A stretch of DNA of 64,000 nucleotides from Flavobacteriales bacterium UBA6772 (lineage in GTDB: Bacteria > Bacteroidota > Bacteroidia > Flavobacteriales > Flavobacteriaceae), in the NCBI GenBank assembly GCA_905181765.1, contig CAJIYW010000004.1, positions 149,280 through 213,279 of the forward strand, in the 5' to 3' direction. Made by a program: the position numbers and the translations under genes. The notes beneath the pieces were generated by a model. It worked only from the letters and a program-made list of their open reading frames with translations, ran no database searches and had not been told where the DNA came from. Below, one piece after another: positions 50,013 through 61,900 of this stretch (position 1 is the stretch's first letter; each line of letters begins with the position of its first letter).

Positions 50013-50682
50013 ATGAGAAGAAGTATTTTATTTATTGTGTGTCTTTATTTTTGCTCAATTATGTTTGGTCAAGAGTATGAAATTGGAGTTTCTTTAGGAG
50101 GCACAAACTATGTTGGTGATATTGGTAGTACAAGCTACATCAATCCAAACAAACTTGCAGGCACAGTGTTTTTATAAATACAATTACAACCCTAGAGTTG
50201 CTTTAAAAGCTACAGTTAGTTATTTACCAATAGCAGGAGATGACGCAAAAGCAGGTAGTAATTTTAGAAATAATAGAGGGTTAAGTTTTTCGAATACTAT
50301 AAATGAAGTTGCTTTAGGATTAGAGTTTAATTTTTACGAGTTTGACATTTCATCAGAGGATAAAAGTTGGACTCCATACATTCTAGTAGAACTAGCAGCA
50401 TTTAATTATGGCATTATTATTGGAGAAACCGAGATAGTAAATAAAAATAAAACAGTGTTAGCCCTACCTATTGGTATTGGATTTAAGTCTAAATTAATAG
50501 GTAATTTAGCTTTTTCTTTGGAAACAAAGTTTAGATATACATTTGAAGACGATTTAGATTTTATTTCAGAGTATAATTTAGATTTAAATATTGAAGGAAA
50601 TAGCAATGATTGGTATATGTTTACAGGTGTATCTATAATCTACACCTTTGGAAGACCAGCATGTTATACTAAGGGATTATAA
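50013..50682 (+). CDS. DUF6089-like outer-membrane barrel protein (one frameshift)
   Basis: About 222 residues. The signal peptide (MRRSILFIVCLYFCSIMFGQ) is followed by EYEIGVSLGGTNYVGDIG and an eight-strand-like barrel ending VSIIYTFGRPACY. An extra T in the run at 50169-50173 breaks the frame before FYKYNYNPRVALK. The pattern matches the DUF6089 family, usually placed beside uppS and bamA in Flavobacteriia. The function is unknown; an outer-membrane role is inferred from the neighbours. Confidence 0.82.
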
Positions 50683-50688
50683 AAAAAT

Positions 50689-51434
50689 ATGGACAAAAAA
50701 TTACTTATTAATTTACAAAGAGTACCAAAACACGTAGCCATTATTATGGATGGTAATGGACGTTGGGCCAGAGGTAAAGGTATGAGTAGAGTTTTTGGCC
50801 ATAGAAATGCATTAACTGCCGTCAGAGAATCTATAGAATCTGCAGCTCAGATAGGAGTAGAAAGCCATAACTTTATATGCTTTTTCTACAGAAAACTGGA
50901 ACAGACCAAAATTAGAAGTAGATGCACTTATGAGTTTGCTTGTAAACTCATTAAAAAAAGAATTACTTACTTTTCAGAGAAAATGGAGTTATTGTAAATG
51001 CTATTGGAAATATCGAAAACTTACCTAACAAAGCAAAAAAAGCTTTAAATGATGTAATTATTAAGACAAAAGACAATTCTAAAATTATAATGACATTGGC
51101 ATTGAGTTATGGTTCTAGAGAAGAAATTGTTAACGCAATCAAAAACATATCTAAAAAAGTTGTTAATAAAGAACTTTCTGTGAAAGAAATTGATGAAAAT
51201 ATTATAAATAACCATTTATATACGTTTAATTTGCCCGAGGTCGATTTAATGATAAGAACAAGTGGTGAAAAACGCCTCAGTAATTTCTTACTTTGGCAAA
51301 TGGCTTATGCTGAATTATACTTTACAGATGTACTTTGGCCAGATTTTAGAAAAGAGCATTTTTACGATGCAATTATAGATTATCAGAATAGAGAAAGAAG
51401 ATTTGGAAAAACAAGTGAACAAATTACAGAATAA
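50689..51434 (+). CDS. uppS: Undecaprenyl diphosphate synthase (two frameshifts)
   Basis: Cis-prenyltransferase that makes the lipid carrier for peptidoglycan and polysaccharides. Motifs are [10 protein letters not shown] (catalytic Asp), [13 protein letters not shown] and [15 protein letters not shown]. Extra bases near 50864-50872 and 50971-50975 split the middle; the corrected frame reads [15 protein letters not shown] and [17 protein letters not shown], both canonical. About 247 residues. It is 7 bases after DUF6089 and 7 bases before the bamA start. Confidence 0.94.
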
Positions 51435-51441
51435 ATTTTTT

Positions 51442-53999
51442 ATGAAATTATTTTCCGCAGCAATAGTGTTTACAGCACTATTTTCTACTTATAGCGCTAG
51501 CGCACAAGTTAAAAAAGATAGTTTACCTTCAGTTTATAAAGACACAATATCTAATAAAAATATTTCTTTTGAAAAAGGGAAAGCATATATTTTAGGCGGA
51601 ATTTCTGTAACAGGTCTTAAAAAGTTTAGTGAAGAAACTGTAAGGGTTTTTACAGGTCTTAGATATGGTCAAACTATTAAACTTACCTGGAGATAAATTA
51701 TCAAGTGCTATTAAAAAACTTTATGAAAGTAAGCAATTTAGTGATGTAGATGTTTATTTAGATAGAATTGACGGAGAAACAATTTACCTTAGCTTAGAAG
51801 TGCAAGAACTTCCGCAATTAAATCAGGTAAACATTACTGGAATTAAAAAATCTAAAGCTAAAGAGCTGATCACAGAAGCAGAATTGAAATTAGGTAAAAT
51901 GGTAACAGACAATTTATTGGTTACCACAAAAAACTACTTCACAAAAAAATATACAGACAAAGGTTTCTTAAAAACGAAAGTTTCTTTAGATGTTCAAAAA
52001 GACACAACAGACATCAACATTGTTAATATGTCGGTTTTTATTGACAAAGGAGCCAAAATCAAAATTCAAGATATAAATTTCACAGGTAACCAAGCACTTT
52101 CTGGTAAAAAAATCAGAAAAGCAATGTCTAATACAAAAGAAAAGTTTTTCGGACGTTTCTGGAAAGGTTCAAAATACATAGAGGAGGAATATCAAGAAGA
52201 CTTAGAAAGTATTTTAGATAAATACAGTAGACTTGGTTACAGAGATGCTCGTATTCTAAAAGAAAGTATTTCTTGGAATGACAACAATACCATAGATATT
52301 AATATAGATTTAGAGGAAGGCAAACAATATCGTTTTGCAGAAATATTATTTGTTGGAAATAAAGAATACACCGATGAACAATTGCAACGAGTTTTAAAAA
52401 TTGAAAAAGGGGATGTTTATAATGGTGCTGTTTTAAAAGAACGTGTGAATGGTGACGGAACACCAACATCTTTTGATATCTCTTCTGAATACCAAAATAA
52501 CGGATACTTATTTTCTCAAGTAAATGCTGTTGAAACCAGAGTAGAAGACGATTCTATTACTGTAGAAGTTAGAATTAGAGAAGATGAAAAAGCACGAATT
52601 AAAAAAGTAAGTGTTACTGGAAATGACAAGACAAATGATCATGTAATTTTTAGAGAATTACGAGTAAAACCAGGAGACTTATTTAGTAGAAGAGAAATTA
52701 TTAGATCTATTAGAGAGATTGGGCAACTAGGTTTCTTTGATCAAAACGTTACACCAGATGTGGTGCCAAATTACCAGGATAAAACTACAGACATTAACTT
52801 TAATGTTATAGAAAAAGGAGGTAGTCAAATAGAATTACAAGGTGGTTATGGTGGTGGTTCTTTTATTGGAACATTAGGTCTTTCGTTTAACAACTTTTCT
52901 ATCAAAAACATATTTAATAAAGCAGCATATAAACCTTTACCTACAGGCGACGGGCAAAAACTAGCTTTAAGATTGCAAACTAGTAGAACTTTTAGCACTT
53001 ATAGTTTTTCTTTTACAGAGCCATGGTATGGTGGTAAAAAGCCTAAATCATTATCTTTTTCTGTTTATCAATCAAATCAGTTTCAGATAAATCCACAAAC
53101 CTATGATGTAGATAAAGATAGAAAATTAGGAATTACAGGAGCATCTATCGGTTTAGGCCAGCGTTTAAAATGGCCTGATGACTTTTTCCAATTATCACAA
53201 ACAATCTCTTATCAAAGTTTTCAGTTAAAAAACTATGGCTTTAGAGTTGGTGATAATATTTTAAATAATGGAACTTTAAATAACTTATCTTATAATTTAA
53301 ATTTAAGTAGAAGTTCTGCGGGGCCAAGTTTAATTTTTCCTACATATGGTTCTGAATTTTCTTTTGGAATAAAAGCTACCTTTCCTTATTCGTTATTCAC
53401 TAACAAAAGCTTTGATGAACCGGCTAATTTAACTGCCGTGGAGCAAAACGATTTTCTTGCAGACAAATTTAAATGGTTAGAATATTACAAGTTTAATGCT
53501 AAAGGTAAATGGTATACCTCCTTTACTGATAAATTGGTTTTAATGACCAATGCAGAATTCGGTTTTTTAGGCTTTTATAATGATGATTTAGGGCAGACAC
53601 CTTTTGAACGCTATTTTGTGGGTGGAGACGGTATTGCACAGTTCCAATTAGATGGTAGAGAAACGGTAGGTTTAAGAGGTTACGAAAACAATAGACTATC
53701 TTCCATTGCAGGAGGAACAATTTATAATAAATTTCAATTAGAGCTTAGGTATTCTATTACAGATGCTCCTTCTGCGTCTATATATACTTTAGGATTTTTA
53801 GAAGCGGGTAATTCTTATGACAATTTTGATGAATATAATCCGTTTAATGTAAAAAGATCAGCTGGTTTAGGAGTTAGGATATTTATGCCTGCTTTTGGAT
53901 TATTAGGAATTGATTTTGCACATGGTTTTGATCCATTACCAGGTGGATTAGATGAAATCTGGCTGGCAAACACATTTTATTATCGGAAGACAATTCTAA
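51442..53999 (+). CDS. bamA: Outer-membrane protein assembly factor BamA (two frameshifts)
   Basis: About 850 residues: signal peptide (from MKLFSAAIVFTALF), five POTRA domains and a 16-strand barrel. It inserts beta-barrel proteins into the outer membrane. An extra A at 51685 separates TIKL from PGDKLSSAI. A second extra base near 53955-53958 hides the C-terminus; the corrected reading is SGWQTHFIIGRQF and stop at 53999, ending in the aromatic residue required as a beta signal. The uncorrected frame would run 56 bases too far. Barrel motifs include VGLRGYENN. Confidence 0.95.
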
Positions 54000-54062
54000 G
54001 AAAACGACGCATTTGTAATGCCAAATGTTTTTTTGGTGCGGTTTTTTCTAAATAGTTAACAA

Positions 54063-54854
54063 ATGAAAAAAAAATTTTTATGTTTAGTTTTTTTATTCTC
54101 TATTAGCCTTTCTTGGGCTCAGAGAAGTCAAATAATAGCTTATATAGACATGGAGTATATTCTAGAAAATGTTCCAGAATATTTAGAAGCTCAAAACACT
54201 TTAGATGCAAAAGTTGTTAAATGGCAGCAAAAATTAGATAAACAAGCTAGATTTATAGAAGTTTTAAAAACAGATTTAGCAAATGAAAAAGCTATTCTAA
54301 CAAAAGATCTAATAGAAGAAAAAGAAGAAGAAATATCTTTAAAACATGATGAACTAAGAAGATTAGAATCTTTATATTTTGGACCTAAGGGAGATATGTT
54401 TACACTAAGGAAGCAATTAGTTAAACCAATTCAAGATCAAGTTTACAATGCAATTCAGAATATATCCGCTAGAAAAAAATATGATTTTGTTTTTGATAAA
54501 TCTAGTGAATTAGTAATGCTATATTCAAATAAAAAATACGATATTAGCGAACTAGTTTTAGCATCAATAGATAGAACTAGATTGGTTGATAAAAAAAATA
54601 CTAAAAAGAAAGAAATAAACACTCCTAAAGAGTTAAATGCAGAACAAAAACAAGTTTTAGTAAAAAAAGAAATTGTTGCTGCAAAAAAACTTTCAGATAG
54701 AGAAGCAAAAAAGAAAGCAATTGCTGACAAAAGAAAAGAATTATTAAAGAAGAGAAACGAAAAAAGAGAATTACTTAAAGAAAAAAGAGCTGCTTTGAAT
54801 AAGAAGAAGCAAGAAGCAAGAAATAAACAAAAAACCCAAGACAATAACAATTAA
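54063..54854 (+). CDS. Skp/OmpH family periplasmic chaperone with lysine-rich tail
   Basis: 263 residues. A signal peptide (ending SWAQ) leads to IIAYIDMEYILENVPEYLEAQ, the Skp opening, then long helices forming the Skp tentacles. The C-terminal ~80 residues are a run of K/E/R (AKKKAIADKRKELLKKRNEK) not present in classical Skp. It would escort unfolded outer-membrane proteins to BamA, directly upstream. The following gene is a second, shorter Skp. Confidence 0.9.
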   Translation: MKKKFLCLVFLFSISLSWAQRSQIIAYIDMEYILENVPEYLEAQNTLDAKVVKWQQKLDKQARFIEVLKTDLANEKAILTKDLIEEKEEEISLKHDELRRLESLYFGPKGDMFTLRKQLVKPIQDQVYNAIQNISARKKYDFVFDKSSELVMLYSNKKYDISELVLASIDRTRLVDKKNTKKKEINTPKELNAEQKQVLVKKEIVAAKKLSDREAKKKAIADKRKELLKKRNEKRELLKEKRAALNKKKQEARNKQKTQDNNN

Positions 54855-54871
54855 ATTAAATTAAAACAAGA

Positions 54872-55405
54872 ATGAAAAATTTTAAAACGTTACTATTAAT
54901 TGCTGTATTCACTTTAGGATTAGCTGGTGTTACAAATGCACAAAAAATAGCTCATGTAGATTATCAAAGAGTAATAGACAATATGCCAGAAACAAGAGCA
55001 TTAACTGTTACCTTAGAGAAATTAGGTAAATCTTACCAAAGTGAAATTGAAGGTTTAAAGAAAAAGTTAGAAGCTAAAGTTCAAAAATACACTGCAGAAC
55101 AAGCTACACAAACTGAAACTACAAATAAAGAAAGAGCTCAAGAAGTGCAACTAGATAAAGCAAGATTTGATCAAGCACAACAAGCTGCTTACCAAGAAAT
55201 GCAAAAAAGACAAGCACAAGATTTAGAGCCTATTGTAAAGAAAGCTGAAGTAGCTATAGAGAATATTGCTACTGCAAAAGGAATTTTATACGTATTTGAT
55301 GCTAAATCTTTAATCATAAAAAAAGGTACAGACTTATATGATGCTGCAAAAGCTAAATTAGGTTTATTAGCAGATAAGCCAAGACAGCAACAAGCGCCTA
55401 GATAA
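54872..55405 (+). CDS. Skp/OmpH family periplasmic chaperone, standard size
   Basis: 177 residues: signal peptide, KIAHVDYQRVIDNMPETRAL, a charged coiled-coil region (LEKLGKSYQSEIEGLKKKLE) and AKGILYVFDAKSLIIKKG, all typical of OmpH/Skp. The last residues are KPRQQQAPR. It is 17 bases after its longer paralogue and in the bamA operon. Confidence 0.93.
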   Translation: MKNFKTLLLIAVFTLGLAGVTNAQKIAHVDYQRVIDNMPETRALTVTLEKLGKSYQSEIEGLKKKLEAKVQKYTAEQATQTETTNKERAQEVQLDKARFDQAQQAAYQEMQKRQAQDLEPIVKKAEVAIENIATAKGILYVFDAKSLIIKKGTDLYDAAKAKLGLLADKPRQQQAPR

Positions 55406-55428
55406 TTATTACTTTTTATAAATAAAAC

Positions 55429-55460
55429 AAAGAAACCTACTTTTTAAAGTAGGTTTCTTT
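55429..55460 (+). terminator. Terminator after the bamA-skp operon
   Basis: AAAGAAACCTACTTT (55429-55443) pairs with 55446-55460, followed by a T run. It lies 23 bases after the second skp stop and just before murI. Confidence 0.85.
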
Positions 55461-55473
55461 ATTTTTACAACCT

Positions 55474-56268
55474 ATGGTAAATACTAATTCTCCTATTGGC
55501 TTTTTTGATTCTGGTGTGGGCGGAACCTCTATTTGGAAAGAAGTAGTAACGCGCTTACCAAAAGAACACACTATTTATCTTTCTGACAGTGAAAATGCTC
55601 CTTACGGCGAAAAGTCTAAAGAACAAATTATAGCATTGTGTAAAAAAAATACAGAATTTCTTCTACAAAAAAACTGTAAAATTATTGTAGTTGCCTGCAA
55701 TACGGCTACAACTAATGCCATTGATTTCTTAAGAAATAATTATGATATTCCTTTTATTGGCATAGAACCTGCGATAAAACCTGCAGCATTGAATACTAAA
55801 ACTAAAAAAATTGCCATTTTAGCTACAAAAGGGACGCTTAACAGTACTTTGTTTGAAAAAACGTCGAGCATTATTAATAAAGATATTGAGGTGCAAGAGA
55901 CTACTGGAAAAGGATTGGTAGAATTAATTGAAGATGGTAAACTAAATTCTAAAGAAATGACCTCTTTATTATCTTCCTATTTAAAACCGATGGTTGCTAA
56001 TAATATAGATTCTCTTGTATTAGGTTGTACACATTATCCTTATTTGATACCTCAAATAAAAAAAATAATTGGAAAAAGATACAAATAATAGATTCTGGTG
56101 AGGCTGTGGCTAGGCAGACAGAAGTAATTTTAAACAAGTCATAATATTGCCAATACTCACAATAATCCGCAACATATAATCTATACAAATAAAGACACTG
56201 CTATTTTACAAAATTTACTTTCTAAGTGCATACCTGAAAATCTAAGAATTATAAAAGCTAGATTCTAA
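55474..56268 (+). CDS. murI: Glutamate racemase (two frameshifts)
   Basis: Makes D-glutamate for peptidoglycan. Motifs are GFFDSGVGG, both catalytic cysteines in VACNTATTNA and VLGCTHYPYL, and the C-terminal IIDSGEAVARQTE. A base is missing from the A5 run near 56082 and an extra T is near 56139. Corrected, the protein is about 264 residues and ends IIKARF at 56268. The murI and PorP stops overlap by 4 bases. An aspartate-to-glutamate racemase is excluded by the DSGVGG context and sequence. Confidence 0.93.
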
Positions 56269-57251
56269 AAGCTACCATAAGGAGAATTAATATTAGGACA
56301 AGCTGCTCCCCTTGCTTTGCGCGTCCATAAATTAATACCTAAAGAAACTTGATGAAAACCATTCTCTGCAAATAAAACCTGATTTAACTGTTTTGTATGT
56401 GTATATGAAAACATATAGTTTCTATAATTTATACCAATTACAGGAGAAATATATGCGGCTTTATCTAAACTATTGTTACTATCAAAATTTCTTCTGTAAG
56501 ACAATGCAGCCCAAATTTGCGTTTCTGAAATCGTCTTGTACGCTTTTAAATTAAAATCTGCCAATCGTTCTCCTGTTCCTTCTCTAACCTGAAGCATTAC
56601 GGAAGGTTCTAATTGTACAAATCTTATATTTTCGAAATAATAACCCACAGACAACACATAATTTCTTAAATCTAAAGGCTCTTGCACATTTAAGTTGTTT
56701 TTAGCGGTAAGAAGTAAATTTTTAACCGTAAAATAGGAAGACAAACCTCCGCTGTGGTATGCAGCACTAAAATCTGCATTGTAATAACTTGTACTTTCTA
56801 TAATTTGGCTAATAGCTGGATCTCCTGTAAAACTTCTTTGATCTGATTGATTTTGAACAAACGAAAAAGCTAACCCAAAAGATAATTGCTTAAAAGAACG
56901 ACCATCACTCAAAGGTAAATGATAGGAATATGTTCCTTGCAATCCTTGTTGAGAATGAAAACCATTCTTATCATTAAATAAAATTAAACCATAACCAGCA
57001 TTAGATTCTTCACCAAATTTTGCATGAAAACTAACCGTTTGCAAAGCTGGTGCATTTGGAACTCCAATCCATTGCTGTCTCGAAGTCAACCTTAATTTAC
57101 TAGAATTACCTATCCCAGCCGCAGAAGGATGCACTAGAAAAACATTATCAGATAAGTAATCTGTATAAATTGGTAATGTTTCTTGTGATTGACTTTTTAT
57201 TGAAAAAAAAGCAATATATAAAATACAAATTCTGATAGATCTAATGTTCAT
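56265..57251 (-). CDS. PorP/SprF family type IX secretion outer-membrane protein
   Basis: 328 residues from the ATG at 57251; an ATG 57 bases upstream would put charged residues before the signal peptide (MNIRSIRICILYIAFF). Mature sequence begins ETLPIYTDYLSDNVFLVHPSAAG, then LTSRQQWIGVPNAPALQ, the PorP/SprF signature, and a barrel-like C-terminus. Members anchor T9SS cargo of the type B class at the outer membrane. A Kelch membrane protein lies upstream on the same strand; the 238-base gap shows nothing I can assign. Confidence 0.9.
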   Translation of the reverse strand: MNIRSIRICILYIAFFSIKSQSQETLPIYTDYLSDNVFLVHPSAAGIGNSSKLRLTSRQQWIGVPNAPALQTVSFHAKFGEESNAGYGLILFNDKNGFHSQQGLQGTYSYHLPLSDGRSFKQLSFGLAFSFVQNQSDQRSFTGDPAISQIIESTSYYNADFSAAYHSGGLSSYFTVKNLLLTAKNNLNVQEPLDLRNYVLSVGYYFENIRFVQLEPSVMLQVREGTGERLADFNLKAYKTISETQIWAALSYRRNFDSNNSLDKAAYISPVIGINYRNYMFSYTHTKQLNQVLFAENGFHQVSLGINLWTRKARGAACPNINSPYGSF

Positions 57252-57489
57252 TAATAAAAAAAATTCAGGAACAAATATATTATTTTTATTCTTATTAATT
57301 CTTTTCAAACAAATTATAAATATAAATATAAATATAAAACTAAGGTTTCTTTTCTCAAGAACAGAAACAAGAACCTGAGAAGCATTAAAAAAAACAATAA
57401 AATATGATTCTATAATCTAAGTTACTAATCAAAAAACAAAAATGCATAATAGCATAAATACCCATCAATATAACACATTTATTATGAAA

Positions 57490-58816
57490 TTACTTCATAA
57501 TTTTTCCATAATCCATTTTATTGAAAATAACCGATTTATAACGGGCATCAAAAGAAGATTTAGAAATAATTAAAAAATTGCTTTTAAAGCCAGTTAAAAA
57601 TTTAATTTTTTGATTAATATCTTCTAGATATTGATTTCGATTTCTTTCATTTTGAATTTTACTCAAATGTTCTTTTCTTACTAATTCCGTAATAACAGAA
57701 AATGCTACTTCTTTAATTATTACCAATTCAATAATAGAAATTGCAACACTATCTAACTGAATAAACTTAGATTTATACTTTAAGCCATTTTTTGAAATAA
57801 CAATAGCATTTCTTACTTTTAAATACATGTAGATTCCAATAAACAAAAAACAAAGAAAAACAAACCCAACACTAATTAATAAGGAACCGTAACCTTTCTT
57901 TTTTTGGTAAAAAGCAGTAGTTTTTAGAATCTTATTTGAAAGGGTTTTAAAAGCTACTTTTTTAACAATACCCTTTTTATTTAGATAATATAGATGGTCT
58001 TTATAAAAAACAGGATTTACATAATTTTTAAATAAATAGATAAAAGGGTTAATTTTAAATTCTGTAAGCTCATTCTCTAATACATCCACTCGATATAACC
58101 TTCCTAATGCGTTTATAATATAAATAGATTTATCAATTATAAAAAAACTATCAGGGTCCGAACCTGAAAAATTAGCCTTTGATTTTCCTAAAAAGCGCCA
58201 ATTTTTAGTTTGAAAATTAAAAGACCAAACTTCATTATTTGAAAAAGAATCTCTTCCGCCATTATTATGTAAACCAGACCCACCAAAAAAATAAAATTCA
58301 TCTCCTGTATCAATTGAAAGATGAGAATGCACAGCTCTTGCTTTATCTAGAAGTATTTGATATATTATAAATTTCCCATTCCTTTGTTGCATTATCTAAG
58401 TAAATAAAAAAATTAGATGAACTCCAATAACCATAACCACCATGTCTAAAAAGTGTGTCATTTTTAATAAATATGGAGCTTCCTATTAAAAAATTTTTAA
58501 TATCAGAATTATCTATCCTAGCCAAACTGTCTTTTTCTGTTAGCTCAAAAACATCGCCTCCCTGCTCATCTAAAAATATTAATTTGTTTTCTTTAATTAT
58601 TGGACGAAATGCAAGTAACCTCTTCGGTCTTAAAATTTTCTGTTTTGCTAAAACTTTTAAATTATTTGCATCTAATCTTATCAAGGAATCACTGGTAATG
58701 TGTATAATTTGATTCCTTAAAGAATCTACCAATAAATTGTTAGTTTCTCCGTTCCTTCTTTCTTGAGAAAAAGAAAAAAAAGGAACTAAAAACAATAACC
58801 AAATAACACCTTTCAT
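57490..58816 (-). CDS. Membrane-anchored Kelch-propeller protein with cytoplasmic domain (one frameshift)
   Basis: About 442 residues when corrected. Signal peptide (MKGVIWLLFLVPFFSFSQ), then a beta-propeller with Kelch-like repeats (FYFFGGSGLHNNGGRDSFSN, VWSFNFQTKNW), a single TM helix near residue 335 (SLLISVGFVFLCFLFIGIY) and a ~100-residue cytoplasmic part (LKYKSKFIQLDSVAISIIEL, NQKIKFLTGFKSN) resembling helical DNA-binding or regulatory domains. An extra base near 58346-58352 breaks the frame between NISNTS and DKARAVHSHL. The cytoplasmic domain is not a clear family; a one-component sensor is my inference. Confidence 0.75.
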
Positions 58817-58942
58817 TAAACTAATTTTATATTTATTAGTTGCAAAATAATGTTTTTTTATCTAAAAAAAAAAAGATGTTTGAAATGGATGGGTTTGAAT
58901 GACTAAATAGAAACTTAATTCATTATATAATTCTAAAAAAAA

Positions 58943-61900
58943 CTATTTAATTATTAATTTTTTAGCAATTACCTTGTTTCCTATATTCACTTTCAAAAAA
59001 TACAATCCCTTGGGAAGTGCTAAATTAATTTGAGAATTTTGTGTTAAGTCTCTGTTTTTTTCATAAAAAACCAACTTCCCAAGCGTGTCATAAATTTTAA
59101 GCATGACAGTTCGTTTGACTTCTAAATTTAAATTAAAAATACCAGTTGTTGGATTTGGTGTTATTTTACAAATTAAAAACAGGTAACTCTGCTACTCGCA
59201 AGGAAGAAGGGTTAAATAAATCAACACGCCACAGTCCTCGACCGTATGTTGCCACATACAATTTGTTATCTGCCGTATTTATCTCTAATTCATTAACTTG
59301 AACATTTGGCAGTCCCGTATTAAAGGGCGTCCACGATGTTTCATTATTTCTGAGATAATAAATCCCATAATTCATTCCGAGATACAATATATCTTCTTCA
59401 TAAGTTGTATCCCACACCAATGCCAAGGCACTAAAATTTGGTAAGTCATGAGTTGCAATACTCCAGTTTTCGCCTCCGTCAATTGAAACATAGACTTTAT
59501 CTGATGAGTTTGTCGAAATAGCTAGTTTACTAGAATTTGTAGGGTGAATGGCAATAGAAGTAATGTAGCCTGAAAACCCTGTCAGTTGCGCCCAATCTCC
59601 GTTTGAACCACCGCTTGACGTTTTATAAAGATTCTCTCCAAATGCTGCATACATGGTATCGCTATCAGAAGGTGCTATTTTTAAGTGATTTAGGTTATTT
59701 TCAAAGTTTTGTGATATTGAGACCCAACTTTGAAGATTATCAACATTCTCTCCACCAGCTTCAGATTTATAAACCTCATCGTATCCTGTATAAATAGTTG
59801 TTGCTACTTGCGGATCTTGCTCAAAAGGAGTTACCCAACTACCTTCTTTATCCTCTGGGGAAGGTAAACCAAAATAATTCTGACCTTGATTTTGTGATTT
59901 ATATAGAGACCCATATTGAGAGGTTCCATATAAAACATTTGGATCTGAATGATCGATAAACGTTTCCATCCCATCAGCTCCTAACCAATCATACCAAATA
60001 CCATCTGCTCTATAAACCGAGGTTCCATTGTCTTGTGATCCTCCAGAAACAATGACTGGATCTGTTTGACTGATTCCAATTTTATAAAATTGACGAATTC
60101 CTAAACCAGCGGATAAATCGGTATAATACGTACTGCTTACATTCAGCGGGTCATTGGCCACAAAAATACCGCCATCACTACCCACATATATTTTGTCATT
60201 ATGATAAATCATAAGATCAATATCGGCATGACAGTAACCGATATTTTGATTTTCTGCATTTTCAGGCACCCATTGAGAGGTCACATTAAAATCCGTACCT
60301 CCATTGGTTGAACGCCATGACAAAATACCCGAAATATGAACATCCTCAGCATCATTTGGATTCACAATAACATCCATATCTCTTGGCGCCTGACCCCTAT
60401 TATCGTCTGCATCTGAGCTGTATCCAAAATAATTTTTCTCCGTCATGGCTCTAATTTAGAAAAACTAGAACCACTATCTGTTGATTTATAAAACCCTCCA
60501 AATATGCCACTATTAGCTTCGAGCACGTACACAAACTCTGGATTGTCTGCAGAAACACCTATCATTTTTGGGTTACTACTAAAGCTTTCTGCACTAGCAG
60601 GAATTATAGCTTCAAAATTATCTGAAAAGAGAATCCCTTGTGTTGGACTTTCTATAGAAACATCATCTAATGTGACTTCGCTTGCATAATAAGAGTGCCC
60701 TTCAAAAGCTATATAATAGTCTCCAGATGTATCTGGTAAAGGAATTGAAACGTCTTCCCATGCTGAAAATTCATCTGGTATAGTTGCAAGTAGGGTCCAT
60801 TGCTCGGAGGCTCCTGTTTTATAAAATATGTTAAAAGGATTAGCAGGATGGTCAGGGAATCGAAGGTTAACATTTGTAAAAGAAAATTTTAATGTTGAAT
60901 CTGAAATTCCATTAAGATCGATTGCGGGTGTAATTAATTTTGTGACCGAATGTGCTGCAGAATACAGTTTTAAAATTGCTAACTTTAAACCGCTTTTAGC
61001 AGTCACTGAACTATTATAGTTAGATTCAGCTAAGTCCCAACCAGTATCATAGGACACATATTCTTGACCCCACAAATATGGCGCTCCTGGATAATGGGAT
61101 AGAGTAGTATAATCTGATAATTTTGTAAAACTCTGACCGCCATCTGTTGATTTAAAAAATGAATTTCCCGAAGCGTAAATTGTATTGAGATCTCCTGGCT
61201 TAAACTCTATGTCGTACCCTCGACTAGAGTCTGAGTGGATTTTCTCCCAAGTGGCACCACCATCGATAGATTGAAAAACTCCAGAATATTCGGTTGAACA
61301 AAATAATTGATTTGAATTCGATGGGTTGATTAAAATTTTATTAACATCTCCATTCCCTGTATCGGCTAATTCGTTCCAAGTTGCCCCGGCATCTGAAGAT
61401 TTAAAAATAATCCCATTAGAACTTCCCCAATAATACACATTAGGGTTTGTAGGGTCTATTGTTAAAGCATACACTCTTATATTGGATAAGTTATCTGTTA
61501 ATGCCGACCACGTTGCAGTGCCATCAGTCGTTTTCCAAACGCCACCACCTGGAGATCCAACGATTATATGGTTTTCATCACTAGGGTCTATTGCGATACT
61601 GGTAATACGTCCAACTCCTGGATTCCACCCAGTGGTTTGATTCCAACTTGAAGGACCTAATTGCTCCCAGCTTTCAACCGTATTCACCTGGTTTAACTTA
61701 GTTCCTTTATTTTTATATGAGTTATAGCGTTCCAACTCATCAAAGTAAAAAGAAGGTGTCTTTAAAAATCCTTTTTCGTCTTGCATCCGAAGTGCATCAT
61801 ATTCCCAACGTTTAAAACTTTTGTAGCCAGTTCCTCTGCCTTTGTCTTTGTTTTTAAAATACTCAGTGGCTGAATTTTGAATTTCCTGAACCGTAAAATT

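Noticed and set aside
53999..54055. Extended BamA C-terminus (LRKRRICNAKCFFGAVFSK)
   Set aside because: Out of frame with the family; the +/-1 corrected frame ends FIIGRQF, a normal barrel end.
743..56268. Programmed ribosomal frameshifting in the many split genes
   Set aside because: The sites share no slippery motif or downstream structure, and occur in genes for which no frameshifting is known; sequencing indels explain them all.
60443..60446. ATGA stop/start overlap in the sortilin-like gene, suggesting two coupled genes
   Set aside because: The downstream half has no signal peptide and simply continues the propeller repeats; one added A gives a single protein ending in a T9SS domain.
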